Notes under the pieces: model-generated
Told to the model about the DNA's origin: nothing
What the model saw: only the letters and a program-made list of their open reading frames with translations
Database searches by the model: none
Made by a program: the position numbers and the translations under genes
Shown here: piece after piece, positions 26,142-35,628 of the stretch
How positions within the stretch are numbered: the stretch's first letter is position 1
Layout of the letters: each line of letters begins with the position of its first letter
Assembly (NCBI RefSeq): GCF_009741735.1
Contig: NZ_WHOH01000003.1
Span: forward strand, 1 to 64,000
DNA from: Lentibacillus sp. JNUCC-1
GTDB lineage: Bacteria; Bacillota; Bacilli; Bacillales; Amphibacillaceae
Direction of reading: 5' to 3'
DNA: 64,000 nucleotides

Positions 26142-27089
26142 GTGGCTGATAAAATTTTACAAGAACTGATCGGTTTGGTCGGCAAAGATAATGTAACGGC
26201 CGATAAACCGTTAAAAAATCATACATATACGAGGCTTGGCGGAAATGCGGATTATTTTGTTACGCCGGATTCTTATGAACAGGTGCAAGCGATTGTTCGA
26301 TTTTCCAATCGGCGGGAGGTGCCGTTCACCTTATTGGGGAATGGTTCCAATCTGATCATTAAAGATGGCGGGATTCGTGGGATTGTTTTATACCCCGGCA
26401 AACTTGCCAGCATTCAAACAGCAGATACAACGATTATTGCTCAAAGCGGTGCTCGCATTATTGATGCATCCCGTGAAGCCTTAAGCCATTCACTTTCTGG
26501 CCTGGAGTTTGCGTGTGGAATTCCAGGATCTGTGGGTGGTGCACTCTTTATGAACGCTGGCGCATATGGTGGCGAAATTAAAGATGTCCTGAAAGAAGCG
26601 GTAGTCGTTGACCGTGAAGGGAATCTGCTGACTTTGACACCTGAAGACCTTGATTTGTCCTACCGTACGAGTAACATTCCTGAGAAAGGATATATTGTTC
26701 TTGAAGCAACATTTCGTTTGGAACCAGGTGACTATAGACATATCAAGGCGATTATGGATGACCTCACATATAAACGGGAATCCAAACAGCCCCTTGAATA
26801 TCCGTCTTGTGGCAGTGTGTTTAAACGTCCGCCGGGATATTTTGCCGGAAAACTGATTCAGGATAGTGAACTTCAGGGACAGCAGGTAGGCGGAGCTGAA
26901 GTGAGCACCAAGCATGCCGGTTTTATCGTGAACAAAAACAACGCGACAGCTGAAGAATACATTGGACTGATTGAGCATGTTCAGAGAACGGTTATGGATC
27001 GTTTCGGTGTAAAACTGGAGCGGGAAGTGAAAATTATCGGAGAAGATCCGGAGAAAGAAATGACGCAAGTGCTCAGCAATAAGCTGTAA
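26142..27089 (+). CDS. murB: UDP-N-acetylenolpyruvoylglucosamine reductase MurB
   Basis: A 315-aa FAD enzyme that makes UDP-MurNAc for peptidoglycan. FAD-binding NHTYTRLGGNADYF and LLGNGSNLIIKDGG lie near the N terminus, GIPGSVGGALFMNAGAYGGE in the middle, and YPSCGSVFKRPP with HAGFIVN near the end, as in the type IIa family. The GTG at 26142 is chosen because AAAGGA lies 10 nt upstream; the TTG at 26136 is too close. An IS1182-family element sits 3 bp after the stop codon. Confidence 0.95.
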   Translation: MADKILQELIGLVGKDNVTADKPLKNHTYTRLGGNADYFVTPDSYEQVQAIVRFSNRREVPFTLLGNGSNLIIKDGGIRGIVLYPGKLASIQTADTTIIAQSGARIIDASREALSHSLSGLEFACGIPGSVGGALFMNAGAYGGEIKDVLKEAVVVDREGNLLTLTPEDLDLSYRTSNIPEKGYIVLEATFRLEPGDYRHIKAIMDDLTYKRESKQPLEYPSCGSVFKRPPGYFAGKLIQDSELQGQQVGGAEVSTKHAGFIVNKNNATAEEYIGLIEHVQRTVMDRFGVKLEREVKIIGEDPEKEMTQVLSNKL

Positions 27090-28776
27090 GCAAAAAATGA
27101 GGCTGGGACATAACTAGCCTTAAATGAAAGAAAAAGCATTTGATTGCCGTTTTTTGGTGATCAAATGCTTTTTTGTCCTTGCCTTTTTGATTGTGTGGAA
27201 TCTGCCCGTTCTCCATGGCAGTGTATTTCCTCAAGTTCACTGCCATTAATACAAAACCCATTTCGTTTTTCACCCTCTCTTTTCCCCTGACGGAGAAACG
27301 TGTGAACGCTAAATTAGCCTTCAGAAATCCGAAGACTGGCTCCACGTCGATCTTTCGTTTGCCGTAAATCTCACCAGTTTTCTCCTCTGAAAGCTTCTCA
27401 CGGATATATGCTTTTTGATGCTCCCATGTTTCATTGATATACAGTCTACGGTTACTTCCTTCTTTTGCCTTTGTACACTGAGCACGCAGGGGACAATCGG
27501 AACAATCTTCGCATTCATATACCTTAAAGTGGCGCACGAATCCATACCTGTCTTTTCTTGACGAAGTGTGGCTGAACCAGAGCCTGCGGCCATTCGGGCA
27601 AGTAAATGTGCCTGCTTCCTCATCATATGCCCAATTGGCTGTGTTGAAAGGGTCATCTTTAAATTTCCTTTTCTTCTCTTTGCGGTACTGATTGTAAGTG
27701 ATCAAAGGAGTGCAACCGCGGTTCTCCACCACATCCATGTAGTTTTGCTCACTGCCATAACCGGCATCCGCCACAATATATTCAGGCAGTTCGAAGAAGT
27801 GCTTTTCGATTGTATTCAGGAAAGGGATGAAGGTGCGCGTATCCGTCGGATTTGGAAAAATGTCATAGGCGAGCGCATACTGACCTTCAGTTGCGACTTG
27901 TATATTATAGCCGGCCTTGAGCTGGCCATTTTTCATATGATCGTCTTTCATGCGCATAAAGGTGGCATCATGGTCGGTTTTGGAATAGCTGTTCCGGTTG
28001 CCGAAGATCTCCATGTCTGTACGGTATTTCTCCTTGCGCTCTACAAAGTCCCGGAATTGCTTACGGTACTGCTTTGGTTCCTTGCGCTCTGAACGCAGCT
28101 CTTTCCGTGCAGCTGCATCCTCAGTTGACTCAATCTTCTCATCATATGCTTGGACTGTTTCATCCAAACGCTCAATAATGCTGGACAGTTCCTGTTCAGA
28201 AAGTTCGTCCGAACTTTCCCGTTTAATCTCCGGGATGATTTCCTTTTCCAAGAGCTCCTCATACATGCGGTTCGATCGTTCAACCAAACCAGCGCTGTAT
28301 CGCTCAACCGACTTTTTCCAGACGAAGGTGTACTTGTTTGCGTTCGCTTCAAGTTTCGTACCATCTATGAAAATCGCTTCTTCCTCAATCTGTTTCTCCT
28401 CGACAAGCTTACACCGGAACTGTACAAAGCACTGGCGCAATAATTCTTTTACTTCAGGGTGGACCCGGAAACGATTGATAGTGCGGTAACTCGGCTCATA
28501 ACCCTGCGCTAACCACATCATACGTACACTGTCTTTCAACAAGCTTTCGATCTTTCGTCCGGAGAAAACAGACTGCGTGTAGGCACACAGAATAATTTTA
28601 AGCATCATGCGCGGGTGGTAGGCAGGACAGCCTGTCGCACGCGAAAAACTTGCGAAGGCTTCATCGGGAATCGATTCTGTTAGTTCGTTCACAGCGTAGG
28701 CAATATCATTTTTATCCAATTTCATTTCCATATCGAGCGGCAAAACAACCTGATTCATGTTATAATGTTTAAACAT
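27073..28776 (-). CDS. IS1182-family transposase
   Basis: A 567-aa DDE transposase with the family plan: an N-terminal AYTQSVFSGRKIESLL region, IDGTKLEANANKYTF with the first Asp, YIVADAGYGSEQNY with the second, a CEDCSDCPLRAQCTKA cysteine cluster and the RKIDVEPVFGFLKANLAF Glu region. It looks complete. The last residues are read through the inverted repeat (VMSQPHF) into murB, and its TGA (27073-27075) lies inside the murB coding region. Several reading frames opposite it are shadows. Confidence 0.93.
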   Translation of the reverse strand: MFKHYNMNQVVLPLDMEMKLDKNDIAYAVNELTESIPDEAFASFSRATGCPAYHPRMMLKIILCAYTQSVFSGRKIESLLKDSVRMMWLAQGYEPSYRTINRFRVHPEVKELLRQCFVQFRCKLVEEKQIEEEAIFIDGTKLEANANKYTFVWKKSVERYSAGLVERSNRMYEELLEKEIIPEIKRESSDELSEQELSSIIERLDETVQAYDEKIESTEDAAARKELRSERKEPKQYRKQFRDFVERKEKYRTDMEIFGNRNSYSKTDHDATFMRMKDDHMKNGQLKAGYNIQVATEGQYALAYDIFPNPTDTRTFIPFLNTIEKHFFELPEYIVADAGYGSEQNYMDVVENRGCTPLITYNQYRKEKKRKFKDDPFNTANWAYDEEAGTFTCPNGRRLWFSHTSSRKDRYGFVRHFKVYECEDCSDCPLRAQCTKAKEGSNRRLYINETWEHQKAYIREKLSEEKTGEIYGKRKIDVEPVFGFLKANLAFTRFSVRGKERVKNEMGFVLMAVNLRKYTAMENGQIPHNQKGKDKKAFDHQKTAIKCFFFHLRLVMSQPHFLLTAYC

Positions 28777-28932
28777 AGGGAAACCTCCTCTGATTAGGTT
28801 GTGGTGACTTTAATTTTAGCAGAAGGTTTCCCTATTTTCATGTTTAAAATGGTAAAAAAACGGATCCGAAGGAGATTTCCTCAGGATCCGTTCTTTTTTC
28901 GTTTACTGGGGTTTTGTCCCAGCCTCATTTTT
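27093..28932 (-). mobile_element. IS1182-family insertion sequence
   Basis: The 18-bp arms AAAAATGAGGCTGGGACA (27093-27110) and its complement (28915-28932) flank a single transposase gene. The element fills the space between murB and ehuA, about 1.84 kb. No target duplication is obvious. A hairpin with T-runs on both sides at 28859-28899 insulates the right end. Confidence 0.88.
28859..28899. terminator. Bidirectional terminator at the IS right end
   Basis: AACGGATCC/GGATCCGTT stem with T-runs on both outer sides. It would stop outside transcription from entering the transposase gene. Confidence 0.7.
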
Positions 28933-28937
28933 ATATG

Positions 28938-29756
28938 TTATCCAAGGAAGCGGTGCAGGAATTCCTGCAGGCGTTCGTTTTTAGGGTTTTCGATGACTTC
29001 ACTTGGTGGGCCTTCCTCAGCAATGACACCCTCATCCAAGAATAGCACACGGTCTGCAACATCAATGGCAAATTCCATTTCATGTGTGACAAGGACCATG
29101 GCCATTTCACCTTCTTCAGCAATATCGCGGATGACTTCAAGCACTTCACCGACAAGTTCGGGATCAAGGGCTGATGTCACCTCATCAAACAACATGACTT
29201 TAGGGCGCATGACCAATGCACGTGCCATGGCTACACGCTGTTTCTGACCGCCTGAAAGCTGGTTGGGATAGTTATCAAGCTTATCACCCAGACCCACCTT
29301 TTCAAGCATCTGTATTGAGAGCTCTTTGGCTTCCTTCTTCTCTACTTTTTGAACATGAATAGGCCCCGTCATACAATTTTCCAAGATGGTCATATGAGGG
29401 AACAGATTGAAGTGCTGAAATACCATGCCAATGTCGCCGCGGACTTCACGAAGATGCTTTTCATTAGCTGGCACGAGTTCACCATTCTTCTCCATCTGCC
29501 ACAAATTCTTGCCATCCACAATAATGTGGCCGGATGTCGGCTCTTCAAGTGTCATTAACATACGGATGATTGTTGTTTTCCCAGACCCACTTGGTCCAAT
29601 AACGGCTACTTTTTCACCTGGCAAAATATCCAGGTCAATTCCTTTTAATACTTCGACGTCGCCGAATGATTTATGCACGTCTTGATAATTGACAATGGGT
29701 TTAGCGCCATTGACGACATGAGATTTTTTGTCTTCGCTTGCAACCGTATCTGCCAT
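28938..29756 (-). CDS. ehuA: Ectoine/hydroxyectoine ABC transporter ATPase
   Basis: A 272-aa polar-amino-acid-type ABC ATPase. Walker [11 protein letters not shown]-loop region [15 protein letters not shown], signature [15 protein letters not shown] and Walker [15 protein letters not shown] are in order, followed by the switch histidine in LVTHEME. It is the last gene of ehuBCDA; its ATG overlaps the ehuD stop (TAATG). Substrate assignment rests on the ehuB product. Energises osmoprotectant uptake. Confidence 0.85.
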   Translation of the reverse strand: MADTVASEDKKSHVVNGAKPIVNYQDVHKSFGDVEVLKGIDLDILPGEKVAVIGPSGSGKTTIIRMLMTLEEPTSGHIIVDGKNLWQMEKNGELVPANEKHLREVRGDIGMVFQHFNLFPHMTILENCMTGPIHVQKVEKKEAKELSIQMLEKVGLGDKLDNYPNQLSGGQKQRVAMARALVMRPKVMLFDEVTSALDPELVGEVLEVIRDIAEEGEMAMVLVTHEMEFAIDVADRVLFLDEGVIAEEGPPSEVIENPKNERLQEFLHRFLG

Positions 29757-30484
29757 TATGAAACAGCTCCTTTCGATTCTTTAAGTGGTTTTTTGCCATT
29801 TGGTGACTTTTTATCAAATCTGTAGTTGACCTTCTTTTCAAGCTGTTTAACGAGCAAGGCTGATGGGTAGCTCAACAGAAGGAATAAGAGTGCAACAACC
29901 GTGTAGGCTTCCAGAAATCTGAAGTTTGCTTGACCAAAGTCATCCGCAAGATGAAGAATGCCTACCACACCGATCACTGCCGCGAGTGGCACTTCTTTAA
30001 ATAGAATGATCAAGTAGTTCCCCAGCATTGGAATGGTCGGGGGGATCGCTTGTGGCAAAATAATCTTCGTCCATTTTTGTCTTGTTGAAAAATTGAGTGC
30101 CGTCGATGCTTCCCATTGCCCCTTGTCGACGCCTTCAATACCAGAACGATATACTTCACTGATATAGGTACTGAAGTGAATGCCAAGGCCGATTACAGCA
30201 CTTGTAAACGGACTGAGAGTTGCGCCAATATACGGGACTTCCGGCCATGCATAATAAATGAAATACAATTGTACCAGAGGTGGCGTTGACCGAATAAATT
30301 CCATTACCCACGTGACGACCCAATTAAAAGCCTTATTGGGAACGCGCTTCAGAAATGTCCAGCCGAAACCGAACACAAGTGCAAAGATATAACATACAAT
30401 TGTGAGTGATAATGTGACCCAAATCCCTTTTGCAACAAAGGGCAGGGCTTCAAAGAATAATTCGCCTTTCCAATTCCAATCCAT
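29756..30484 (-). CDS. ehuD: Ectoine/hydroxyectoine ABC transporter permease EhuD
   Basis: A 242-aa membrane permease of the HisM family with about five membrane segments and the ATPase-contact loop [22 protein letters not shown] (EAA motif). [19 protein letters not shown] is the typical family start. It overlaps ehuC by one base (TAATG) and ehuA similarly, which points to coupled translation of a 1:1:1 complex. Confidence 0.83.
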   Translation of the reverse strand: MDWNWKGELFFEALPFVAKGIWVTLSLTIVCYIFALVFGFGWTFLKRVPNKAFNWVVTWVMEFIRSTPPLVQLYFIYYAWPEVPYIGATLSPFTSAVIGLGIHFSTYISEVYRSGIEGVDKGQWEASTALNFSTRQKWTKIILPQAIPPTIPMLGNYLIILFKEVPLAAVIGVVGILHLADDFGQANFRFLEAYTVVALLFLLLSYPSALLVKQLEKKVNYRFDKKSPNGKKPLKESKGAVS

Positions 30485-31152
30485 TAACTAGCCACCCCTT
30501 TCTTAGAGATTTCTTCCATTTTACGTGTCAGGAAGATCAGAGGCAGCGCAATGATGAAGTAAAATATAAGCACCATTAAAAAGACAAGCGGTGTCATGGA
30601 AATATCACTGAATCTAAACCGGTCTCCATAATAAAGAATATCTTTCATTCCAATTAACGACACAAGTGACGTTGCCTTAATCATTTGAATCAAATAGTTT
30701 CCAAACTCAGGAAGCATCATTCTTACAGCCTGCGGGAAAACCACAAGCCGCATGCGCTGAAAACGCGACATGTTGAGAGCAGTAGCTGCTTCACGCTGCC
30801 CTTGTGCCACCGATTCAATTGACCCGCGCACAACCTCAGCCATATAAGCGCCGTAGTTTAAGGAAATTGCCAGCACACCTGCCAGGTAATTACTGCCTAG
30901 ATCAAAATTGAATAACATTGGCAGCGCATAGTACAACAAGAATAATTGAACGATTAGAGATGTACCACGGAATATTTCAATATAAAATCTGGTGATCAAG
31001 CGGAGAACAATGTTGTTTGAAAGCAGGCAAAATCCGGCAATGAACGCCATTAAGTAGCCCACGACAATGGATCCGAGAAGAACTGTTATGGTGATTTTTA
31101 CCCCTTGAAACAAAACGGGAAAAATATCTATTAAAGCACTCATGTTACTCAC
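30484..31152 (-). CDS. ehuC: Ectoine/hydroxyectoine ABC transporter permease EhuC
   Basis: A 222-aa HisM-family permease with membrane segments throughout, IEIFRGTSLIVQLFLLYYALP and the EAA loop REAATALNMSRFQRMRLVVFPQA. It is separated from the binding-protein gene by 92 bp with an inverted repeat, and is coupled to ehuD by a one-base overlap. Together EhuC and EhuD form the membrane channel. Confidence 0.83.
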   Translation of the reverse strand: MSNMSALIDIFPVLFQGVKITITVLLGSIVVGYLMAFIAGFCLLSNNIVLRLITRFYIEIFRGTSLIVQLFLLYYALPMLFNFDLGSNYLAGVLAISLNYGAYMAEVVRGSIESVAQGQREAATALNMSRFQRMRLVVFPQAVRMMLPEFGNYLIQMIKATSLVSLIGMKDILYYGDRFRFSDISMTPLVFLMVLIFYFIIALPLIFLTRKMEEISKKGVAS

Positions 31153-31171
31153 CCTCTCTAAAATAAAATAA

Positions 31172-31201
31172 GGTCTGACTCCCGGCCGTGGGAGCCAGAC
31201 C
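31172..31201 (-). terminator. Hairpin between ehuB and ehuC (attenuating)
   Basis: GGTCTGACTCCC and GGGAGCCAGACC pair (one mismatch). On the minus strand TTATTTTATTTTAG follows, a weak T-tract. Such sites let the binding protein be made in excess over the permeases. Confidence 0.6.
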
Positions 31202-31244
31202 CTATGGAGTCAAATTGCAAATACATACTGACATACAGCCAGTT

Positions 31245-32135
31245 TTAGTCTTCGTAAACTTCCCCGCTGCAGACAGACTCAGTCGTAATGCTCGGGTCGA
31301 CAGAGTTCCCTTCTGCGCTGAAGTAGTTGTCTTCAAGCAGTTCGCCAACAGTTCCATCTTCTTTAAGTTCTTTCAGCTTTTCGTTATAGGCTTCAAGTAA
31401 ATCAGTATGATCCTGTTGGAAGGCAGCTGCGCCGTAACTAGGGACGCCTTCGATATTAGGCTGCTCAAAGTCTTCAACGAATTCGAGGTTGTCGTTATCC
31501 GCTGATTCGAGTGCCATTTTCACCGTCATCTCTGTGCCTGTTGTTGCATCAGCACGACCTGATGAAACAGCAGAGAAGCTAGCTGGAATATCTGGTACAC
31601 TTTGAATTTGTCCTTCGTCAACGCCTTCTGTTTGGACATAATCATTCTCCGTGGCACCAGCCATAATGGCAACAGAGACATCTGGATTTTCTGCAATATC
31701 TTTATAGCTTTTTAGGTTTAGAGGGTTGCCTTTTTCAACGATTAACCCTTCACCATATTTCATTTCCGGTTCACCGAATGCGACGTTTTCACACCGTTTA
31801 GGCATAATTGCCATACCCGCTGTAATCGCATCGAACTTTCCAGCGTTCAAACCTGATACAAGACTGTCAAACTCAGACAAGTGACCTTCGACTTCTTCGA
31901 TACCAAGTTCTTTAAATACAGCTTTTGCGATATCAACCGCTGCACCTTTCAGTTCTCCATCTTCCTCATATGCATACGGTTTTTCGTCTGCGAAACCAAC
32001 CGTTACTTTGCCGGCTTCTTTCAGTTCATCCAATTTGCTGGATGACCCTTCTGCATCGGCATCATCGTTTGATCCACATGCAGCCAGTGCAATCATGGAC
32101 AAAATTAAGACTGAAGTAAGTAATAACTTCTTCAT
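31245..32135 (-). CDS. ehuB: Ectoine/hydroxyectoine-binding lipoprotein EhuB
   Basis: A 296-aa substrate-binding lipoprotein with signal peptide and lipobox LAAC (Cys20). The mature domain is SBP family 3, and ADEKPYAYEEDGELKGAAVD, LSEFDSLVSGLNAGKFDAIT and AGMAIMPKRCENVAF are the marks of EhuB proteins (PERC/KRC motif). It would capture ectoines or hydroxyectoine for uptake, fitting a halotolerant host. AAAGGGAGG precedes the ATG. A good minus-strand promoter lies at 32239-32267. Confidence 0.85.
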   Translation of the reverse strand: MKKLLLTSVLILSMIALAACGSNDDADAEGSSSKLDELKEAGKVTVGFADEKPYAYEEDGELKGAAVDIAKAVFKELGIEEVEGHLSEFDSLVSGLNAGKFDAITAGMAIMPKRCENVAFGEPEMKYGEGLIVEKGNPLNLKSYKDIAENPDVSVAIMAGATENDYVQTEGVDEGQIQSVPDIPASFSAVSSGRADATTGTEMTVKMALESADNDNLEFVEDFEQPNIEGVPSYGAAAFQQDHTDLLEAYNEKLKELKEDGTVGELLEDNYFSAEGNSVDPSITTESVCSGEVYED

Positions 32136-32238
32136 TTAAAAAAATGACCTCCCTTTGTTTTAAACCAGTTTGTCGGCTTTATTTGCAGCTTATATTTATT
32201 TGGCATGCAAAAACCGCGCCTCAAACAGGCATACTATA

Positions 32239-32267
32239 ATAGTACCGATATATAAAATCTCATTCAA
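32239..32267 (-). promoter_or_regulatory. Candidate promoter of ehuBCDA
   Basis: On the minus strand TTGAAT, 17-bp spacer, TACTAT; about 105 bp before ehuB. The rest of the divergent region 32136-32508 is AT-rich without further recognisable sites. Confidence 0.55.
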
Positions 32268-32508
32268 ACTCGAGATTTTTAGATAATTTGAAATTAATAT
32301 TGATATATCCAAATCTCAGGAGTTAAGCGCTTGTTTACCAATAATTGCTGTGACATCTTCTGATTTGCTCGTATATACTTTAAAAAAGGTTGTTTAGAAT
32401 TCCTGAACGTAGGTAATTGGTCTGAAAAACATCAGTTTATCGACCTTTTCCCTTGCTTCATGATAAAATAACGATAATTAAACATAAAGATTTTATGGAG
32501 GTGTAACA

Positions 32509-32667
32509 ATGGGCTTTTACACGATGGTCGTCATGATCGCTGTGATTACCATATTCGTTCTGGGGTTGTCTCTTTTAACCATTTCAAAAGGTTATGCACA
32601 CAAACATACAATTGATCCACTGCCTGATGATTCTCCGAGTAACAAAAAAGACAATGAGGGGCTGTAA
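32509..32667 (+). CDS. ytzI: YtzI-like small membrane protein
   Basis: A 52-aa protein: one membrane helix in residues 5-25, then KGYAHKHTIDPLPDD and a charged tail. The pattern of a short single-span protein with a HKHTIDPLP segment fits the YtzI family; the identity is moderate. GGAGGTG lies 6 nt before the ATG and the stop codon is directly followed by the plsY ATG, so both are co-translated. Function unknown. Confidence 0.7.
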   Translation: MGFYTMVVMIAVITIFVLGLSLLTISKGYAHKHTIDPLPDDSPSNKKDNEGL

Positions 32668-33291
32668 ATGGACATTCTCTTAATCATATTAATCGGTTAT
32701 CTGTTTGGAAGTATCCATGGCTCGCAAATTATTGGCAAACTCAGGAAGGTCGATATCAAAGGGACTGGATTGAAAAATGCCGGCGCCTCCAACACAACGA
32801 TGCTGTTGGGCTGGAAATATGGCATTGTTGTCGCATTGATTGATATATTAAAAGGGACTGCGGCAGTCTTGCTTGTTCAGTATTTGTTACCTTCGTTCAA
32901 TGTGTCAGATAGTATGGGCGCGTTCTTCATTTACCTAAGTGCTCTGTCTGTGGTGGTTGGTCACAATTTCCCTTTCACCATGCGTTTCCAGGGCGGCAAG
33001 GGGACGGCATCGGCTGTTGGTGTCATGTTTGCCATTCATTGGCAGCTTGCGCTCGTCTGTATCGGATTTTTACTCATCGGTACATTTGTCTCGAGCTATC
33101 TTGTACTCGGTGTGTTATTGATGTATGCTGCTTTTCTTGCCGGTACGTTTCTGTTGTATGGGCTCTGGCCAACCATGATTGCACTCATTTTATTTTTACT
33201 AAGCCTATATATGCATATGGAAAATTATCAACGTATTTATTATAAACAGGAAAAGAAGGTCTTCAGTTTTTTTACAAAACGTGTCGATTAA
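32668..33291 (+). CDS. plsY: Glycerol-3-phosphate acyltransferase PlsY
   Basis: A 207-aa integral membrane enzyme that moves an acyl group from acyl-phosphate to glycerol-3-phosphate, the first step of phospholipid synthesis. The three PlsY motifs are present: GSIHGSQIIGK, GLKNAGASNT and GHNFPFTMRFQGGKGTAS. The first motif has IHGS where typical PlsY has IPxx, so it may be a second, diverged paralogue. It begins immediately after the small membrane protein gene. Confidence 0.88.
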   Translation: MDILLIILIGYLFGSIHGSQIIGKLRKVDIKGTGLKNAGASNTTMLLGWKYGIVVALIDILKGTAAVLLVQYLLPSFNVSDSMGAFFIYLSALSVVVGHNFPFTMRFQGGKGTASAVGVMFAIHWQLALVCIGFLLIGTFVSSYLVLGVLLMYAAFLAGTFLLYGLWPTMIALILFLLSLYMHMENYQRIYYKQEKKVFSFFTKRVD

Positions 33292-33311
33292 AGGAATTTA
33301 GGTGAAAAGAT

Positions 33312-33797
33312 ATGATCGATGTCATAATATGGATCCTTATTATTGCGATGTTCGTACTGAGTTTTGTCGGAATTCTATACCCGATTATTCCGTCTGTACT
33401 TGTGCTGTGGATTGGCTTTGTGCTGTATCATTTTGGCATTAATGGAGATGAGCTTGGTTTCTTGTTCTGGTCTGTCATGGTTGTGTTTACAGTCATTTTG
33501 ATCGGTGCAGACATCATCGCTAACAGTTATTTTGTGAAAAAGTTTGGCGGCAGCAAGTGGGGCGAGCGCCTGGCAGGTGTAGCCGTCATAGTTGGTTCAT
33601 TTATTTACCCGCCTTTTGGCATACTAGTGGTGCCGTTTGTTGTAGTGTTGGTTGTGGAAATGGTTCAGAAACGGACACTCCAGGAAGCTTTTCGCGCTTC
33701 GATTGGATCACTGATAGGGTTTCTGAGCGGGGCCCTGGCGAAAGTCGTGGTACAATTTATCATGATCATCGCGTTTTTTCTGGGGATTATATTTTAG
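33312..33797 (+). CDS. DUF456 membrane protein
   Basis: A 161-aa protein with about four hydrophobic segments and the DUF456 features GILYPIIPSVLVLWIG and KWGERLAGVAVIVGSFIYPPFG. Its function is unknown. It lies 20 bp after plsY and just before pdxK, so the three may share a transcript. The ATG at 33312 has a weak purine-rich site. Confidence 0.8.
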   Translation: MIDVIIWILIIAMFVLSFVGILYPIIPSVLVLWIGFVLYHFGINGDELGFLFWSVMVVFTVILIGADIIANSYFVKKFGGSKWGERLAGVAVIVGSFIYPPFGILVVPFVVVLVVEMVQKRTLQEAFRASIGSLIGFLSGALAKVVVQFIMIIAFFLGIIF

Positions 33798-33818
33798 GTG
33801 ACAAAGGAGTATGTTTGT

Positions 33819-34652
33819 ATGAAGCCAGCTCGTGTATTGACGATTGCAGGGTCTGCCGCCGGTGGCAGCGCCGGGATTCAGGCCGATTTGAAAACTTTTC
33901 AGGAACTTGATGTATATGGAATGAGTGTGGTCACGGCAATTGTTGGCCGCCATCCAAGAACACATAAAAACGTCCATCCTCAAACATGGGAAGCAATTGA
34001 AGCACAGTTTGCGACTGCTTTAGACCAGGTGGGTGTTGACGCCATGAAAACAGGGATGCTTTTTTCCAAAGATGTAATTGAAAAAACAGCTGACATGGTG
34101 GCTGGTTCAGACATTCAGGACATTGTAGTCGATCCGGTCATGGTGGGAAAGCTTGATTCCAAGCTTTTGGCTGATGATGCGATTGATGCTTTGGTGGACA
34201 AGCTCTTTCCTATGGCAACAATTATTACACCGAATATGCCTGAAGCATCGATTTTGCTTAATGATCGCCCGCTCAAAACGGTGGATGATCTGAAACAGGC
34301 CGCGGTCGATTTGCATAAACTCGGACCGGCGCATGTTCTGGTTAAGGGAGGGCGACTCGAAGGCCCGGCTGTTGACATTCTTTATAATGGAGAAGACATG
34401 ACCATGTTCGAAGCACCGCGTATTGATACTTTGAATACAAGTGGGGCGGGATGCAGCTATTCAGCGGCCATTACGGCTTACATGGCTAAGGGTGAAAGTG
34501 TGCAGGCTGCCGTCCATAAGGCAAAAGAATACATTACCGCAGCTATTGATCACAGCTTCACCTATACGGATAAAGTGGGCCCGACGTATCATGCGGCCAG
34601 ACGGCTGTTTGGGTCCTCGCATTCACTCAAGGTTGAAGCGACCTCCCTTTAA
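33819..34652 (+). CDS. pdxK: Pyridoxine/pyridoxal kinase (ThiD-like PdxK)
   Basis: A 277-aa ribokinase-fold kinase. AGSAAGGSAGIQADLKTFQ near the N terminus, TGMLFSKDVIE, DPVMVGKLDSKLL and the catalytic NTSGAGCSYSAAI near residue 205-220 (anion hole and Asp replaced by Cys in GAGC, as in the B. subtilis PdxK) suggest pyridoxal kinase rather than HMP-phosphate kinase. ATG 33819 has AAAGGAG 9 nt upstream; a GTG at 33798 would include that site. Confidence 0.83.
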   Translation: MKPARVLTIAGSAAGGSAGIQADLKTFQELDVYGMSVVTAIVGRHPRTHKNVHPQTWEAIEAQFATALDQVGVDAMKTGMLFSKDVIEKTADMVAGSDIQDIVVDPVMVGKLDSKLLADDAIDALVDKLFPMATIITPNMPEASILLNDRPLKTVDDLKQAAVDLHKLGPAHVLVKGGRLEGPAVDILYNGEDMTMFEAPRIDTLNTSGAGCSYSAAITAYMAKGESVQAAVHKAKEYITAAIDHSFTYTDKVGPTYHAARRLFGSSHSLKVEATSL

Positions 34653-34733
34653 AGCTGGGCTATATTTTCAGTGGGCGCTTAAGTTTGCTATAATGGTAAG
34701 AAAAGGGTTTCACAATTATAGGGGGGCTAACTT

Positions 34734-35285
34734 ATGGGGAAACGTGCACTGTTGAACATTGATTACACGATTGATTTTGTAGCAGAAGATGGCAATTTGA
34801 CATGCGGTGAGCCTGGTCAGAAGCTGGAAGAGAGCATTGCCCGGATTACCGAAGATTTTATCGAAGCCGGCGACGAGGTGTTTTTTGCCATCGATGCCCA
34901 TGTTGAAGGAGATGATCTGCACCCAGAGTCCAAGTTGTTTCCACCGCATAATATAATTGGAACGAGCGGGCGTGAGTTATATGGAAGACTGGCAGATGTT
35001 TATGAAAACAATAAACATCTGTCACATGTCCATTATTTTGACAAAACACGGTACAGTGCCTTTGTCGGAACGGAGCTCGAACTTAAACTGCGAGAACGAG
35101 GCATTACGGAACTCCATCTTGTTGGCGTCTGTACCGATATTTGTATCCTGCATACAGCGGTTGACGCCTATAACAAGGGCTTTGATATTGTCGTGCATAA
35201 AAACGGTGTGGCCAGCTTTAATGCCGCCGGTCATGACTGGGCGCTTGGGCATTTTGAAGCGACGCTGGGCGGGAAAGTCGTCTAA
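34734..35285 (+). CDS. pncA: Nicotinamidase PncA
   Basis: A 183-aa cysteine hydrolase of the isochorismatase superfamily. The catalytic triad is seen as Asp in NIDYTIDF, Lys in FDKTRYSAF and Cys in GVCTDICILHTAVDAY. HPESKLFPPHNI provides the metal site. The sequence follows B. subtilis PncA closely over its length. It turns nicotinamide into nicotinate for NAD salvage. GGGGGG-rich ribosome site lies upstream, and TATAAT at 34689-34694 is a likely -10. Confidence 0.92.
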   Translation: MGKRALLNIDYTIDFVAEDGNLTCGEPGQKLEESIARITEDFIEAGDEVFFAIDAHVEGDDLHPESKLFPPHNIIGTSGRELYGRLADVYENNKHLSHVHYFDKTRYSAFVGTELELKLRERGITELHLVGVCTDICILHTAVDAYNKGFDIVVHKNGVASFNAAGHDWALGHFEATLGGKVV

Positions 35286-35290
35286 AAAAG

Positions 35291-35321
35291 AAGCCGGGCA
35301 CCAGTCCCGGCTTGACTTTAC
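35291..35321 (+). terminator. Weak terminator after pncA
   Basis: AAGCCGGG/CCCGGCTT perfect 8-bp stem with a 7-nt loop but only a sparse T-tail. Confidence 0.5.
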
Positions 35322-35354
35322 TGCTTGAACGTTTTATATTTAAAGGGATTATAT

Positions 35355-35608
35355 TAGAAACGATGACGAGGAGCAGTACATTCAATTGTCTTTTTAAGAG
35401 AGGAAGTGGCCGGTGCAAATTTCCAAAGACAAGAATTGGAACCCACCTCATGAGTTCGCCGTCGGAAGGGTATGCCTGAAAGACGTGCGCGGTACATGAC
35501 CGTTATCATGCCAAGTGTGTAGTCTGACGTGTGTGGAGCGTTCAGTCTGCAAACAAGGGTGGTACCACCAGTCAACCTCGGTCCCTTTTCGGGCGGAGGA
35601 TTTTTTGT
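35355..35608 (+). promoter_or_regulatory. T-box riboswitch (proline) upstream of proS
   Basis: The region has a Stem I (about 35360-35465), the conserved T-box AAGGGTGGTACCACC at 35555-35569 and a terminator CCTCGGTCCC/GGGCGGAGG with TTTTTT at 35576-35606. A CCC followed by A at 35442-35445 fits a proline specifier codon, though the exact register is not certain. Uncharged tRNA-Pro would favour the antiterminator and turn on proS. Confidence 0.88.
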
Positions 35609-35628
35609 GTTTAAAAGTTGCTAAAAAG

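Noticed and set aside
27568-28489. Plus-strand frames opposite the IS1182 transposase
   Set aside because: Shadows of the transposase gene; no motifs or ribosome sites.
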